A stretch of DNA of 9,760 bases from JBHELQ01 sp046262995. Its GTDB lineage: Bacteria; Actinomycetota; Thermoleophilia; Solirubrobacterales; Thermoleophilaceae. Under the pieces are notes generated by a model. That model searched no databases, was not told the origin of the DNA, and worked only from the letters and a program-made list of their open reading frames with translations. The DNA lies in the NCBI GenBank assembly GCA_046262995.1, contig JBHELQ010000196.1, positions 1-9,760 of the forward strand, written 5' to 3'. Positions 1 to 5,086 of this stretch are shown one piece after another. Each line of letters begins with the position of its first letter. Position 1 is the first letter of the stretch. The position numbers and the translations under genes were made by a program.

Positions 1-59
1 TAGACGCCGGGCGCGTCGGGCAGGGTCTTGCGCTGGTCGGCTACGGCCTCCTTCGGCAT
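1..59 (-). CDS. uvrC: UvrC-like GIY-YIG protein, N-terminus only (partial)
   Basis: Only the first 19 complete codons are inside the window, from an ATG at 59-57. The peptide contains LPDAPGV followed by the first two bases of a Tyr codon. LPxxPGVY is the opening motif of the GIY-YIG nuclease domain of UvrC, the subunit that makes both incisions in nucleotide excision repair, and UvrC proteins commonly begin with a short charged helix like this one. No Shine-Dalgarno sequence precedes the ATG; instead TATCCT lies 8 nt upstream, suggesting a leaderless transcript. The same opening motif occurs in other UvrC-type GIY-YIG proteins, for example those fused to a DnaQ exonuclease, so the assignment depends on sequence beyond the left edge. 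Confidence 0.6.
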   Translation of the reverse strand, partial: MPKEAVADQRKTLPDAPGV

Positions 60-67
60 CCCGACCG

Positions 68-73
68 AGGATA
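68..73 (-). promoter_or_regulatory. -10 hexamer TATCCT of the uvrC-like gene, leaderless type
   Basis: TATCCT on the minus strand fits the actinobacterial -10 consensus TANNNT. It ends 8 nt before the ATG at 59, so transcription would begin at or within about a base of the start codon. The 8 nt between contain no purine-rich ribosome binding site. No convincing -35 element is visible. Promoter activity is inferred. Confidence 0.5.
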
Positions 74-74
74 G

Positions 75-88
75 GCCCCGGCAGGGGC
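75..88. other. Short GC inverted repeat between two minus-strand genes
   Basis: GCCCC and GGGGC flank a 4-nt loop, giving a 5-bp GC stem just downstream of the MaoC-family stop codon and just upstream of the uvrC-like -10 hexamer. No T-tract follows, so it is not a canonical intrinsic terminator. It could pause transcription leaving the MaoC gene or be chance in GC-rich DNA. Confidence 0.2.
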
Positions 89-93
89 GGGTC

Positions 94-561
94 TCAGGCC
101 AGGACGCGCGAGACGTGCTCGGCGACGCAGGCCGGCTTCTCCGAGCCCTCGACCTCGACCGTGAAGCGCTGCACGACCTGCCACCAGCCCTCGCCGACCT
201 CATCCACTGAGACGACCTCGGTGCTCGCGCGCACTCGCGAGCCGCTGGGCACCGGCGCCGGGAGGCGGATCTTGTTCCAGCCGTAGTTCACGCCCAGCTT
301 GAAGCCGGATGACTGGAGCAGCTCGTGCCGGAAGTGGCCGTTGATCAGGCACAGCGTCAGATCGCCGTGAGCGATCGTCTGGCCGAAGGGACTCTCCTGC
401 TCGGCGCGCTCGACGTCCACGTGGATCCACTGGTGGTCGCCCGAGACCTCGGCGTAGTCGTTGATCAGCTCCTGGGTCACCTCGCGCCACTCGCCCGGGC
501 CGATCGTCTTGCCGACCAGCTGCTTGAACTCCTCGATGCCTTCGACGCTCACGGTTGCCAT
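94..561 (-). CDS. MaoC-family hot-dog dehydratase/hydratase
   Basis: This 155-residue protein is a single hot-dog fold domain of the MaoC/(R)-specific enoyl-CoA hydratase family, which hydrates trans-2-enoyl-CoA thioesters in the cytoplasm. The hydratase signature is clear: YAEVSGDHQWIH at residues 36-47 supplies the catalytic Asp42 and His47 pair, and SPFGQTIAHG at 57-66 is the usual following loop. Length is normal for a stand-alone single-domain member. The ATG at 561 is preceded by a perfect AGGAGGT whose last base overlaps the upstream gene's TAG. It is the last gene of a three-gene minus-strand unit, 9 bp after the 103-aa gene. The physiological substrate cannot be read from the sequence; fatty-acid or polyhydroxyalkanoate-related acyl-CoA is likely. 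Confidence 0.9.
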   Translation of the reverse strand: MATVSVEGIEEFKQLVGKTIGPGEWREVTQELINDYAEVSGDHQWIHVDVERAEQESPFGQTIAHGDLTLCLINGHFRHELLQSSGFKLGVNYGWNKIRLPAPVPSGSRVRASTEVVSVDEVGEGWWQVVQRFTVEVEGSEKPACVAEHVSRVLA

Positions 562-570
562 GGCGGCAGC

Positions 571-882
571 CTACCTCCTGACCGCAAGCCGGTCCCCGTC
601 GGCGGCGGTGACCTCCCAGGCGTGGCCGGGCCGGTCGCCCTCGGCTCCGAGGATCAGCCGGTCACCCTCCAGCGACCATGAGCCGGTCGACTCCTCCGGG
701 ACGTCCACGGGGCCGGGCGAGCGCTCCGAGTAGCTCCCGTCGGGCCGGAGCTCGAAGGACGTGCGGCCGCGCGAGGGCGGGAAATCGTGCGTCGGCGGGC
801 GGAACACCATCTCCGTCTCCGTGTCCTCCTCGTGCGAGTGGACCCAGCGCCCGTGGAGCAGCTCCCGGCGGTATCCGGCCAC
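571..882 (-). CDS. Conserved protein of unknown function, 103 aa, paired with M43 protease
   Basis: The protein begins at GTG 882, 12 bp after the stop of the metalloprotease gene, and ends 9 bp before the MaoC-family start, so the three genes are probably co-transcribed. It has no signal peptide or membrane segment. An N-terminal stretch GRWVHSHEED (residues 11-20) is followed by a proline-rich turn (29-37), the RGRTSFELRPDGSY region (38-51), and a C-terminal TGSWSLEGDRLIL (66-78). The alternating short strands and the repeated pattern of Trp, strand, Asp-Gly turn suggest a small beta-barrel reminiscent of lipocalin-like fold proteins. I recall similar proteins annotated only as hypothetical. 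No catalytic residues can be assigned. The Shine-Dalgarno is weak (CGGGA abutting the start), so coupling to the protease gene is likely. Confidence 0.75.
   Translation of the reverse strand: MAGYRRELLHGRWVHSHEEDTETEMVFRPPTHDFPPSRGRTSFELRPDGSYSERSPGPVDVPEESTGSWSLEGDRLILGAEGDRPGHAWEVTAADGDRLAVRR
573..579 (-). promoter_or_regulatory. Shine-Dalgarno AGGAGGT of the MaoC-family gene
   Basis: AGGAGGT on the minus strand is fully complementary to the 16S rRNA 3' end. It lies inside the last codons of the upstream gene, 11 nt before the ATG at 561. It supports that start and shows that this downstream gene uses Shine-Dalgarno initiation, unlike several unit-head genes in the window. Confidence 0.7.
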
Positions 883-894
883 TCCCGCAGGATC

Positions 895-1812
895 TCAGGC
901 GCGGGCGAGCTTCTTGCGCGGGCCGGCGAGCGCCGCGTTCATGCGCGCGGACTGACCCGTGGTGAACATGACCATCGCGGCGTCGTCGACGTAGTCCATG
1001 TAGTTCATGAACATGTCGCCGTCCGGACCGTTGTGGCAGGTGATGTGCGGGAACCTCGGCTTTCCGAAGTTCGCCTGCTGCGCCGCCGGCGTGTCGGCCA
1101 CGAAGTCGTTGCCGCTGCAGTCGTTGCGGTCGCCCCAGATATGGCGCAGGTTGAGGAAGTGCCCGACCTCGTGTGTCGCGGTGCGGCCCTTGTTGTAGGG
1201 CGCCTTGGCGGTGCCCTGGGTGCCGAAGGCCGTGTACAGGATCACCACCCCGTCGGTGGCCGCCGGTCCACCCGGGAACTGGGCGTAGCCGAGCAGGCCG
1301 TCGCCCAGGTTGCAGACCCAGAAGTTCAGGTAGCGGTCGGTCGGCCACGGGTTGACACCGCCCCTCCGCTTCGACTTGACGCCGTTGTCGGGCCGGAACG
1401 ATGCCGCCGTGGTGGCCGTGCGGGTGATTCCCGAGGTCCGCTTGCCGGTCGGGTCCTTCGTGGCGAGCGCGAACTGGATCTTGGTGTCCGTGGCGAGTGA
1501 CTTCCACGCCCCTGGAAGCTTGCGCTTGTCCGTGTTCTTGGCCCGGAAGTCTCGATTCAGGGCCTCTATCTGGCTCTTAACCTGCGTGTCCGAGATGTTC
1601 TCCTCGTCGGTCCGGTGGACGACGTGGACGACAACCGGGATCGTGATGAGCCGCTCCGCGGTCCGCATCGCCTGGCCGCCCGCCATCAGTCGCCGTGTCT
1701 CGTCCTCCACCTCGAGCCGGCGGGCCCTGTAGCCCGGCTGCGTCTCCACGAGCAACTCGTGGACGATCATGTGCGCGCACGTACGGCGCCTGGGTGTCTT
1801 CGCAGGGCTCAT
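895..1812 (-). CDS. Pappalysin-like zinc metalloprotease (peptidase family M43)
   Basis: This 305-residue protein has the metzincin hallmarks of the M43 pappalysin/cytophagalysin family, Ca- and Zn-dependent endopeptidases. HEVGHFLNLRH at 214-224 gives the three zinc-ligand histidines (214, 218, 224) and catalytic Glu215; the usual Gly of HExxHxxGxxH is Asn221, as I recall seeing in a bacterial subfamily that continues with IWGD as here. MNYMDY at 269-274 is the Met-turn. Cysteines 167, 232 and 259 may form the family's disulfide. The N-terminus (basic, then TCAHMIVHELL) is not a recognisable signal peptide, so export is uncertain. ATG 1812 is preferred over the in-frame GTG at 1821: a GGAG core sits 8 nt upstream of the ATG, while the GTG overlaps that ribosome site. 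First gene of a three-gene unit. Confidence 0.88.
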   Translation of the reverse strand: MSPAKTPRRRTCAHMIVHELLVETQPGYRARRLEVEDETRRLMAGGQAMRTAERLITIPVVVHVVHRTDEENISDTQVKSQIEALNRDFRAKNTDKRKLPGAWKSLATDTKIQFALATKDPTGKRTSGITRTATTAASFRPDNGVKSKRRGGVNPWPTDRYLNFWVCNLGDGLLGYAQFPGGPAATDGVVILYTAFGTQGTAKAPYNKGRTATHEVGHFLNLRHIWGDRNDCSGNDFVADTPAAQQANFGKPRFPHITCHNGPDGDMFMNYMDYVDDAAMVMFTTGQSARMNAALAGPRKKLARA

Positions 1813-1820
1813 CCGTCCCA

Positions 1821-1830
1821 CTCCTCTCCT
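1821..1830 (-). promoter_or_regulatory. Shine-Dalgarno AGGAGAGGAG that decides the M43 protease start
   Basis: The purine-rich AGGAGAGGAG on the minus strand ends 8 nt before ATG 1812, an ideal distance. The alternative GTG at 1821 shares its first base with the last base of this element and would leave only 4 nt after the first AGGAG. The ATG is therefore the better start. Confidence 0.6.
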
Positions 1831-1866
1831 CGCCGCCTTCGCGGCATCCCGACGGCTGTCGGCACG

Positions 1867-1896
1867 AGCGTAACGGCCCAGCCCACCCCGATGAAA
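1867..1896 (-). promoter_or_regulatory. Possible promoter of the M43 protease unit
   Basis: On the minus strand TTTCAT (1896-1891) and TACGCT (1872-1867) are separated by 18 bp and resemble weak -35 and -10 elements. They fall in the 93-bp gap between the transglycosylase gene and the protease gene and would give a leader of about 48 nt carrying the Shine-Dalgarno. The -35 match is poor, so this is tentative. Confidence 0.3.
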
Positions 1897-1905
1897 GGAC
1901 CCTCA

Positions 1906-3222
1906 CTACTCCACGAGCCTCACCTCGAGCTCGGCGGGCCCCATCTCGCCGGCGCCGCCGAGGAGGCCGAGGATGCGGGCCACGTAGGCGCGGGTCTCGG
2001 CGAACGGGGGAACGCACATGCATCCGGCGATCGCCCCGGCGCCGGCGTTGTAGGCGGCGAGCGCGAGCGGCACCGAGCCGAAGCGGCGCAGGAGGTCATG
2101 CATGAGGTGGGCCTGCGCGTCGATCGCCGCCGCGGGGTCGTACGGATCCGCCAGCCCGTACCCGCGCGCGGTCCCGGGCATGAACTGGGCGATGCCGAGC
2201 GCGCCGGCCGGGCTGCGGGCGAACGGATTGAAGCCCGACTCGGCGTAGAGCTGGGCCGAGAGCAGCGCGGCGCCCACGTTCCAGCGCTGCGCCGCCCGGC
2301 CGATCTGAGTCTGAAAGCGCGTCGGCACGAACGACGGGATGGCACTGCGGCCGTCGCCGCCATAGCCGAGCGATGCGGACCCCGCGTTGTGGATATAGCC
2401 GAAGTGCCAGGCCTCCCAGGCGTAGCGCTTGATGAAGCCGAAGCGCCCGGAGTTCGCCGCGAGCCAGCCGTAGGCGACTTCCGGACCCAGGTCGAGCTCC
2501 GTGCCGTTGCGGTGCAGGCTGTGACCGGGCGGGGCGACCCACTTGGGGTCCGGATGCGCCGCAAACAGGCGCGCCTGCTCGGCGTCGGAGCGGTAGCCGC
2601 TGATGACGATCAGCCGCAGGCGGGCCCCGCGCCAAGCTGCGGCTGCCATCCGGTCGAACGCACGCGCGACGTCGGGTCGCATGGGCTTCCCCTGGCGGTA
2701 GGCGAGCCGGCCGTGGTAGCCGCTGCCGGGGTCGGACAGCAAGGAGCTCGTATCAGGCGCCAGCTCTGCCGTGGCCCGTGCCCTGATCGTCAGTGCTCGC
2801 GTGCCGCCCTTGCCGGCGTGAATGCGGACCCGCTGGCGGTCGACGACCGCGACGCTGACGCGCGTGGGAGCGAACGAGCCGTCGGGGAAGCGGACCCGTG
2901 CCGGGTCGAGGCGCACGTCGTTGCGGGCCGCCGCCCGCGCGGCTACCCGCCGGGCCAGCTCGAGGTAGGCCGCGCGAGACAGGTGGCGCGGGTTCGGGGT
3001 GCCACCCGGCAGCTCAGGCGGCTCGAATAGGCGCGGGTAGGCAGCGCGCATCGCCGCCGCCGCCGAGACCGCCGCCAGGTCGGCCGCGCGCTGGCGCCTG
3101 CCCTTGGCTCCGACCGCCTGGCCGAAGGCGGCGAGCACGAAGAAGCCGGCGACCAGGGTCGCGACCACGCCGAGCAGCAGCAGGCTGGCCTGGCCCCGCT
3201 CCGGGCCGCCTGGACGCCTCAC
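1906..3222 (-). CDS. TadG-like anchor fused to VanY-type D,D-carboxypeptidase and SLT lytic transglycosylase domains
   Basis: The GTG at 3222 overlaps the upstream stop as GTGA, giving 438 residues. Residues 1-35 are a TadE/TadG-type anchor: ERGQASLLLLG followed by a hydrophobic helix (about 12-34), with the usual Glu of GQAxVE replaced by Leu. Residues 40-160 are an alanine/arginine-rich extracytoplasmic linker region. Residues about 175-280 form an M15/VanY peptidase domain: SGYRS (208-212), SLHRNGTELD (235-244, ligands His237 and Asp244) and EAWH (270-273, catalytic Glu270 and ligand His273). Residues about 300-420 form an SLT domain: AESGFNP with catalytic Glu328, GIAQFMPGTA (343-352) and AAYNAG (389-394). 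It should cleave both peptide stems and glycan strands of peptidoglycan outside the membrane. The frame is unbroken across all domains and all key residues are present. The gene closes the four-gene overlapping operon. Confidence 0.88.
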   Translation of the reverse strand: MRRPGGPERGQASLLLLGVVATLVAGFFVLAAFGQAVGAKGRRQRAADLAAVSAAAAMRAAYPRLFEPPELPGGTPNPRHLSRAAYLELARRVAARAAARNDVRLDPARVRFPDGSFAPTRVSVAVVDRQRVRIHAGKGGTRALTIRARATAELAPDTSSLLSDPGSGYHGRLAYRQGKPMRPDVARAFDRMAAAAWRGARLRLIVISGYRSDAEQARLFAAHPDPKWVAPPGHSLHRNGTELDLGPEVAYGWLAANSGRFGFIKRYAWEAWHFGYIHNAGSASLGYGGDGRSAIPSFVPTRFQTQIGRAAQRWNVGAALLSAQLYAESGFNPFARSPAGALGIAQFMPGTARGYGLADPYDPAAAIDAQAHLMHDLLRRFGSVPLALAAYNAGAGAIAGCMCVPPFAETRAYVARILGLLGGAGEMGPAELEVRLVE

Positions 3223-3944
3223 CGCGGTGGCCTGCAGCGGTCTGCGAGCTCGGCGACGGCGTATCCGAGCGCCCCGCGAGGCGCCCGGCCCGCCAGCGCG
3301 AGCTGCGCGCCCATGCGCGAGTCGGGAAGCCGGAGCTGCGCGCGGCCGGACCAGGGCTCCTCCTCGGGTGCCCGGTTCAAGACCACGAGCGGCTCCGGCC
3401 CGGCGCGCGCCAGGCATGTCGCGGTCACCGCCGCGAGCGCCGGCTCCAGCCGGGGTCCGGCGACGAGCAGGAGGTGGTCCGCGACCGCGAGCGGGACTCC
3501 CCCGACCTCCGTGCTTCCCGCGTCGATCACGAGCGGTGCGTGGTAGCGGGCGGTGTCGGCGAGGGTGAGCGGCTCGGCGCCCTCCACCAGGCAGAGGCGT
3601 CCGACCGCGCGTGTCTTCGTGCCGGGGACGTCCGCCAGAACGCGAGCCAGGCGGGCGGCCGACGGCAAAGCGAGCGGGATGCCCCCGCCGGAACCGGCCG
3701 ACGCCACCGCTGCCGCACCAGCCGGGTCCCTGACGGCGAGCTCGGAGGCGAGCGCGCGCGCCACGACAGTCGCGCCACAGCCGCGGGCGAGGCCGAACAC
3801 GCAGACCACGGGTCGCAGGGCGGAGTCGGCCTGCGAGGGCTCCCCGGGGAGCTCGGCCGGCGATGCAGGCTCGAGCAGCCAGGTCCCGGCCCGGGCGAGG
3901 GCGGCCGCGAGCAGGCCTCGGCCCTGTGCCGCGGCCTGCGTCAC
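3219..3944 (-). CDS. TadZ/CpaE/Ssd-like degenerate MinD-family ATPase
   Basis: The 241-residue protein starts at GTG 3944, overlapping the preceding stop as GTGA. After a variable N-terminal 44 residues comes a MinD/ParA-like fold: strand PVVCVFG, then LARGCGATVVA (52-62) where the P-loop belongs. Compared with KGGxGKT both lysines are missing (Ala53 and Ala58), so classical ATP hydrolysis is doubtful. PLVIDAGS (137-144) occupies the Walker B position, and HLLLVAGP (157-164) followed by PLVVLNR (185-191) matches later MinD strands. TadZ/CpaE proteins place Tad pilus machines at specific sites, and the actinobacterial Ssd relatives have similarly altered P-loops, which is why I favour this family. 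No transmembrane segment is visible; it is probably cytoplasmic. Position between TadE-like genes and the TadG-like fusion supports the Tad link. The exact family is uncertain because similarity is weak outside these motifs. Confidence 0.65.
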   Translation of the reverse strand: MTQAAAQGRGLLAAALARAGTWLLEPASPAELPGEPSQADSALRPVVCVFGLARGCGATVVARALASELAVRDPAGAAAVASAGSGGGIPLALPSAARLARVLADVPGTKTRAVGRLCLVEGAEPLTLADTARYHAPLVIDAGSTEVGGVPLAVADHLLLVAGPRLEPALAAVTATCLARAGPEPLVVLNRAPEEEPWSGRAQLRLPDSRMGAQLALAGRAPRGALGYAVAELADRCRPPR

Positions 3945-4276
3945 CGGAGCTCGACGTCCGCCCGTCCCATGACGGCGAGCCTGCGGCTGACGAACCGGAG
4001 CGGCGACGGCGGCTGCAGCCGCACCCGGACCCGCCCGCCTCGCACGGACACCCGCGCCCGGGCCCGCGACCAGCCCGGCAGGGCCCGGCGCACGGCACCC
4101 GGCCCGTCGCGGCCCGCGGCGAGGGCCAGCGCCCCCGCCTCCGCGGCGCTGCCGGCGAGAACCCCGGCATAGCCGACGGCGAGCAGTTGCAGCACCACGA
4201 GCCCGGCCAGCACGACCACCGGCACCGCGCCCAGCAGCTCGACCGAGGCCTGGCCGGCTTCCGGGCGGCGGCTCAC
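3941..4276 (-). CDS. TadE-like pseudopilin, second copy (111 aa)
   Basis: The start is GTG 4276, overlapping the upstream stop TGA as GTGA; the frame stays open further upstream but has no better start. The 111-residue product begins MSRRPEAGQASVELLGAVP: a short basic tail, then the TadE/TadF motif GQASVE with Glu13, then one hydrophobic helix (about 14-36) with Pro19. This resembles a type IV prepilin processing region, where cleavage would fall before the hydrophobic segment. Residues 37-111 are a small Ala/Arg/Val-rich extracytoplasmic domain. TadE/TadF proteins are minor pseudopilins of Flp pilus systems, processed by a prepilin peptidase. It shares the motif, down to a 20-nt identity, with the gene just upstream, suggesting duplication. 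Confidence 0.75.
   Translation of the reverse strand: MSRRPEAGQASVELLGAVPVVVLAGLVVLQLLAVGYAGVLAGSAAEAGALALAAGRDGPGAVRRALPGWSRARARVSVRGGRVRVRLQPPSPLRFVSRRLAVMGRADVELR
4233..4252 (+). repeat. 20-nt direct repeat, copy 1
   Basis: AGCAGCTCGACCGAGGCCTG occurs here and, identically, at 4568-4587, in the same orientation 335 bp apart. On the minus strand it encodes the QASVELL part of the TadE motif in each of the two adjacent pseudopilin genes. It most likely reflects tandem duplication of the gene followed by divergence outside the motif. Recombination between copies would precisely fuse the two genes. Confidence 0.7.
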
Positions 4277-4623
4277 GGCCGCCTCCCGAGGGAGGCGCGC
4301 GCGGAGATCGGGACCGGCGCCTGCCAGCGGCGCATGAGGAGAGGCAGGCGCACGGTGACCTTCACGCCGCGTTCCCCTCGACGCACCTGCAGCCCGCGCT
4401 CGAGGGGGTGCGGCAGCGCACTGCGCGCGGCGCGCAGCGGGCTGCGCTCGACCAGGTCCGCCCTGGCGGCCACGCGTGCGGCGTTGGAGCACAGCCACGC
4501 CGTCTGGCCGATCAGCGCGAGCTGCCAGGCGAACAGACCGGCGAGCAGCAGGAAGGGCATCGCGCCGAGCAGCTCGACCGAGGCCTGTCCGCTCTGGGAT
4601 CCCGGGCGGGTGAAGCGGGCCAT
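4273..4623 (-). CDS. TadE-like pseudopilin, first copy (116 aa)
   Basis: This 116-residue protein heads the four-gene operon. It starts at ATG 4623, with GGGAG 9 nt upstream. The N-terminal tail MARFTRPGSQS leads into GQASVELLGAMP (12-23, conserved Glu16) and a hydrophobic helix (about 17-40), followed by a small extracytoplasmic domain with many basic residues (to 116). This is the organisation of TadE family minor pseudopilins. The next gene encodes a protein with an almost identical helix start, so the pair may form a heteromeric minor pilin. No prepilin peptidase, TadA ATPase, TadB/TadC or Flp pilin gene lies in the window, so processing and assembly factors must be elsewhere if the system is functional. 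Confidence 0.75.
   Translation of the reverse strand: MARFTRPGSQSGQASVELLGAMPFLLLAGLFAWQLALIGQTAWLCSNAARVAARADLVERSPLRAARSALPHPLERGLQVRRGERGVKVTVRLPLLMRRWQAPVPISARASLGRRP
4568..4587 (+). repeat. 20-nt direct repeat, copy 2
   Basis: Identical partner of the repeat at 4233-4252, inside the first pseudopilin gene, encoding the same QASVELL segment. The flanking sequence is similar but not identical. Confidence 0.7.
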
Positions 4624-4701
4624 GGCCTCACGCTCCCGCGCAGCGCGTCACGCGACAACGCGACCGGCCCGCGGCCGCGTTACGAGAGCGTCAAAAGGCG
4701 G

Positions 4702-5058
4702 TTACCCGTAGCTGCGGTAGCGCGTCCAGACCCAGAAGACGCCGTACGAGCAGAGCCCGAGCAGCGCAAGCCAGGCGAGCACCCCGATGCCGCCCTCGTC
4801 GAACAGGCGGTTGGTGGCGGTGAAGGTCAGGAAGGCGACGCCGACGGACCCGTAGAGGACGAGGCGCTCCGGCGCTCCGAGGGACTCGAGGTCGAAGCGG
4901 TGCTCGCGGTAGAGCCGGTAGCCGAGTAGCGCGATCGCCACGAAGAACGCGATCGTGAGCGCCGTCAGGGCGATGTTCAGGGCCCCGCCGCCACCCGGCA
5001 ACGCGAACAGGGCCAGCGCGAGCAGCGCAACGATGCCGAACTTGGCGGCCGTCCTCAT
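4702..5058 (-). CDS. Four-helix membrane protein of unknown function (118 aa)
   Basis: The ATG at 5058 gives a 118-residue, strongly hydrophobic protein. Four transmembrane segments are visible at about residues 7-23, 26-48, 64-82 and 91-111, with a charged loop (YREHRFDLESLGAPER, about 50-65) between helices 2 and 3. No motif identifies a family. The gene lies 28 bp downstream of uppP on the same strand but has its own putative -10 (TAGCCT) 7 nt before the ATG and no Shine-Dalgarno, so it may be transcribed separately as a leaderless message, or both ways. Its position suggests an envelope role, but that is only context. Confidence 0.7.
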   Translation of the reverse strand: MRTAAKFGIVALLALALFALPGGGGALNIALTALTIAFFVAIALLGYRLYREHRFDLESLGAPERLVLYGSVGVAFLTFTATNRLFDEGGIGVLAWLALLGLCSYGVFWVWTRYRSYG

Positions 5059-5065
5059 GCGCCGA

Positions 5066-5071
5066 AGGCTA
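5066..5071 (-). promoter_or_regulatory. -10 hexamer TAGCCT of the four-helix membrane protein, leaderless type
   Basis: TAGCCT on the minus strand ends 7 nt before ATG 5058 and fits TANNNT. No ribosome binding site lies between. It sits in the 28-bp gap after uppP, so it would add transcription within an otherwise collinear pair. Confidence 0.45.
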
Positions 5072-5086
5072 GGCGACCCCAGGGCG

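Noticed and set aside
662..1507. Minus-strand open frame of about 281 codons across the protease and small protein genes.
   Set aside because: Frame-shifted shadow; the true frames contain HEVGH and the conserved small-protein motifs.
1615..3030. Plus-strand open frame of about 471 codons opposite the hydrolase and protease genes.
   Set aside because: It is antisense to two genes with clear catalytic motifs. Its translation is Arg/Ala/Gly-rich without recognisable domains, as expected of antisense frames at this GC content.
1906..4170. A single minus-strand open frame of about 754 codons covering the hydrolase gene and continuing upstream.
   Set aside because: The upstream 316 codons are out-of-frame reading through the TadZ-like gene, with Arg/Pro/Gly-rich composition and no domain. 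The GTG at 3222, with GTGA overlap and immediate TadG-like motif, is the real start.
4689..4694. TTGACG on the minus strand, a near-perfect -35 element upstream of the Tad-like operon.
   Set aside because: No -10-like sequence lies 16-18 bp downstream (the position reads CGGGCC), so I do not call a promoter. The true promoter of the operon was not found in the 78-bp gap.
4624..4701. Possible intrinsic terminator after the four-helix protein gene.
   Set aside because: Only short 3-4 bp GC stems and a TTTT run without a proper preceding stem are present. No canonical terminator is visible here or elsewhere in the window.
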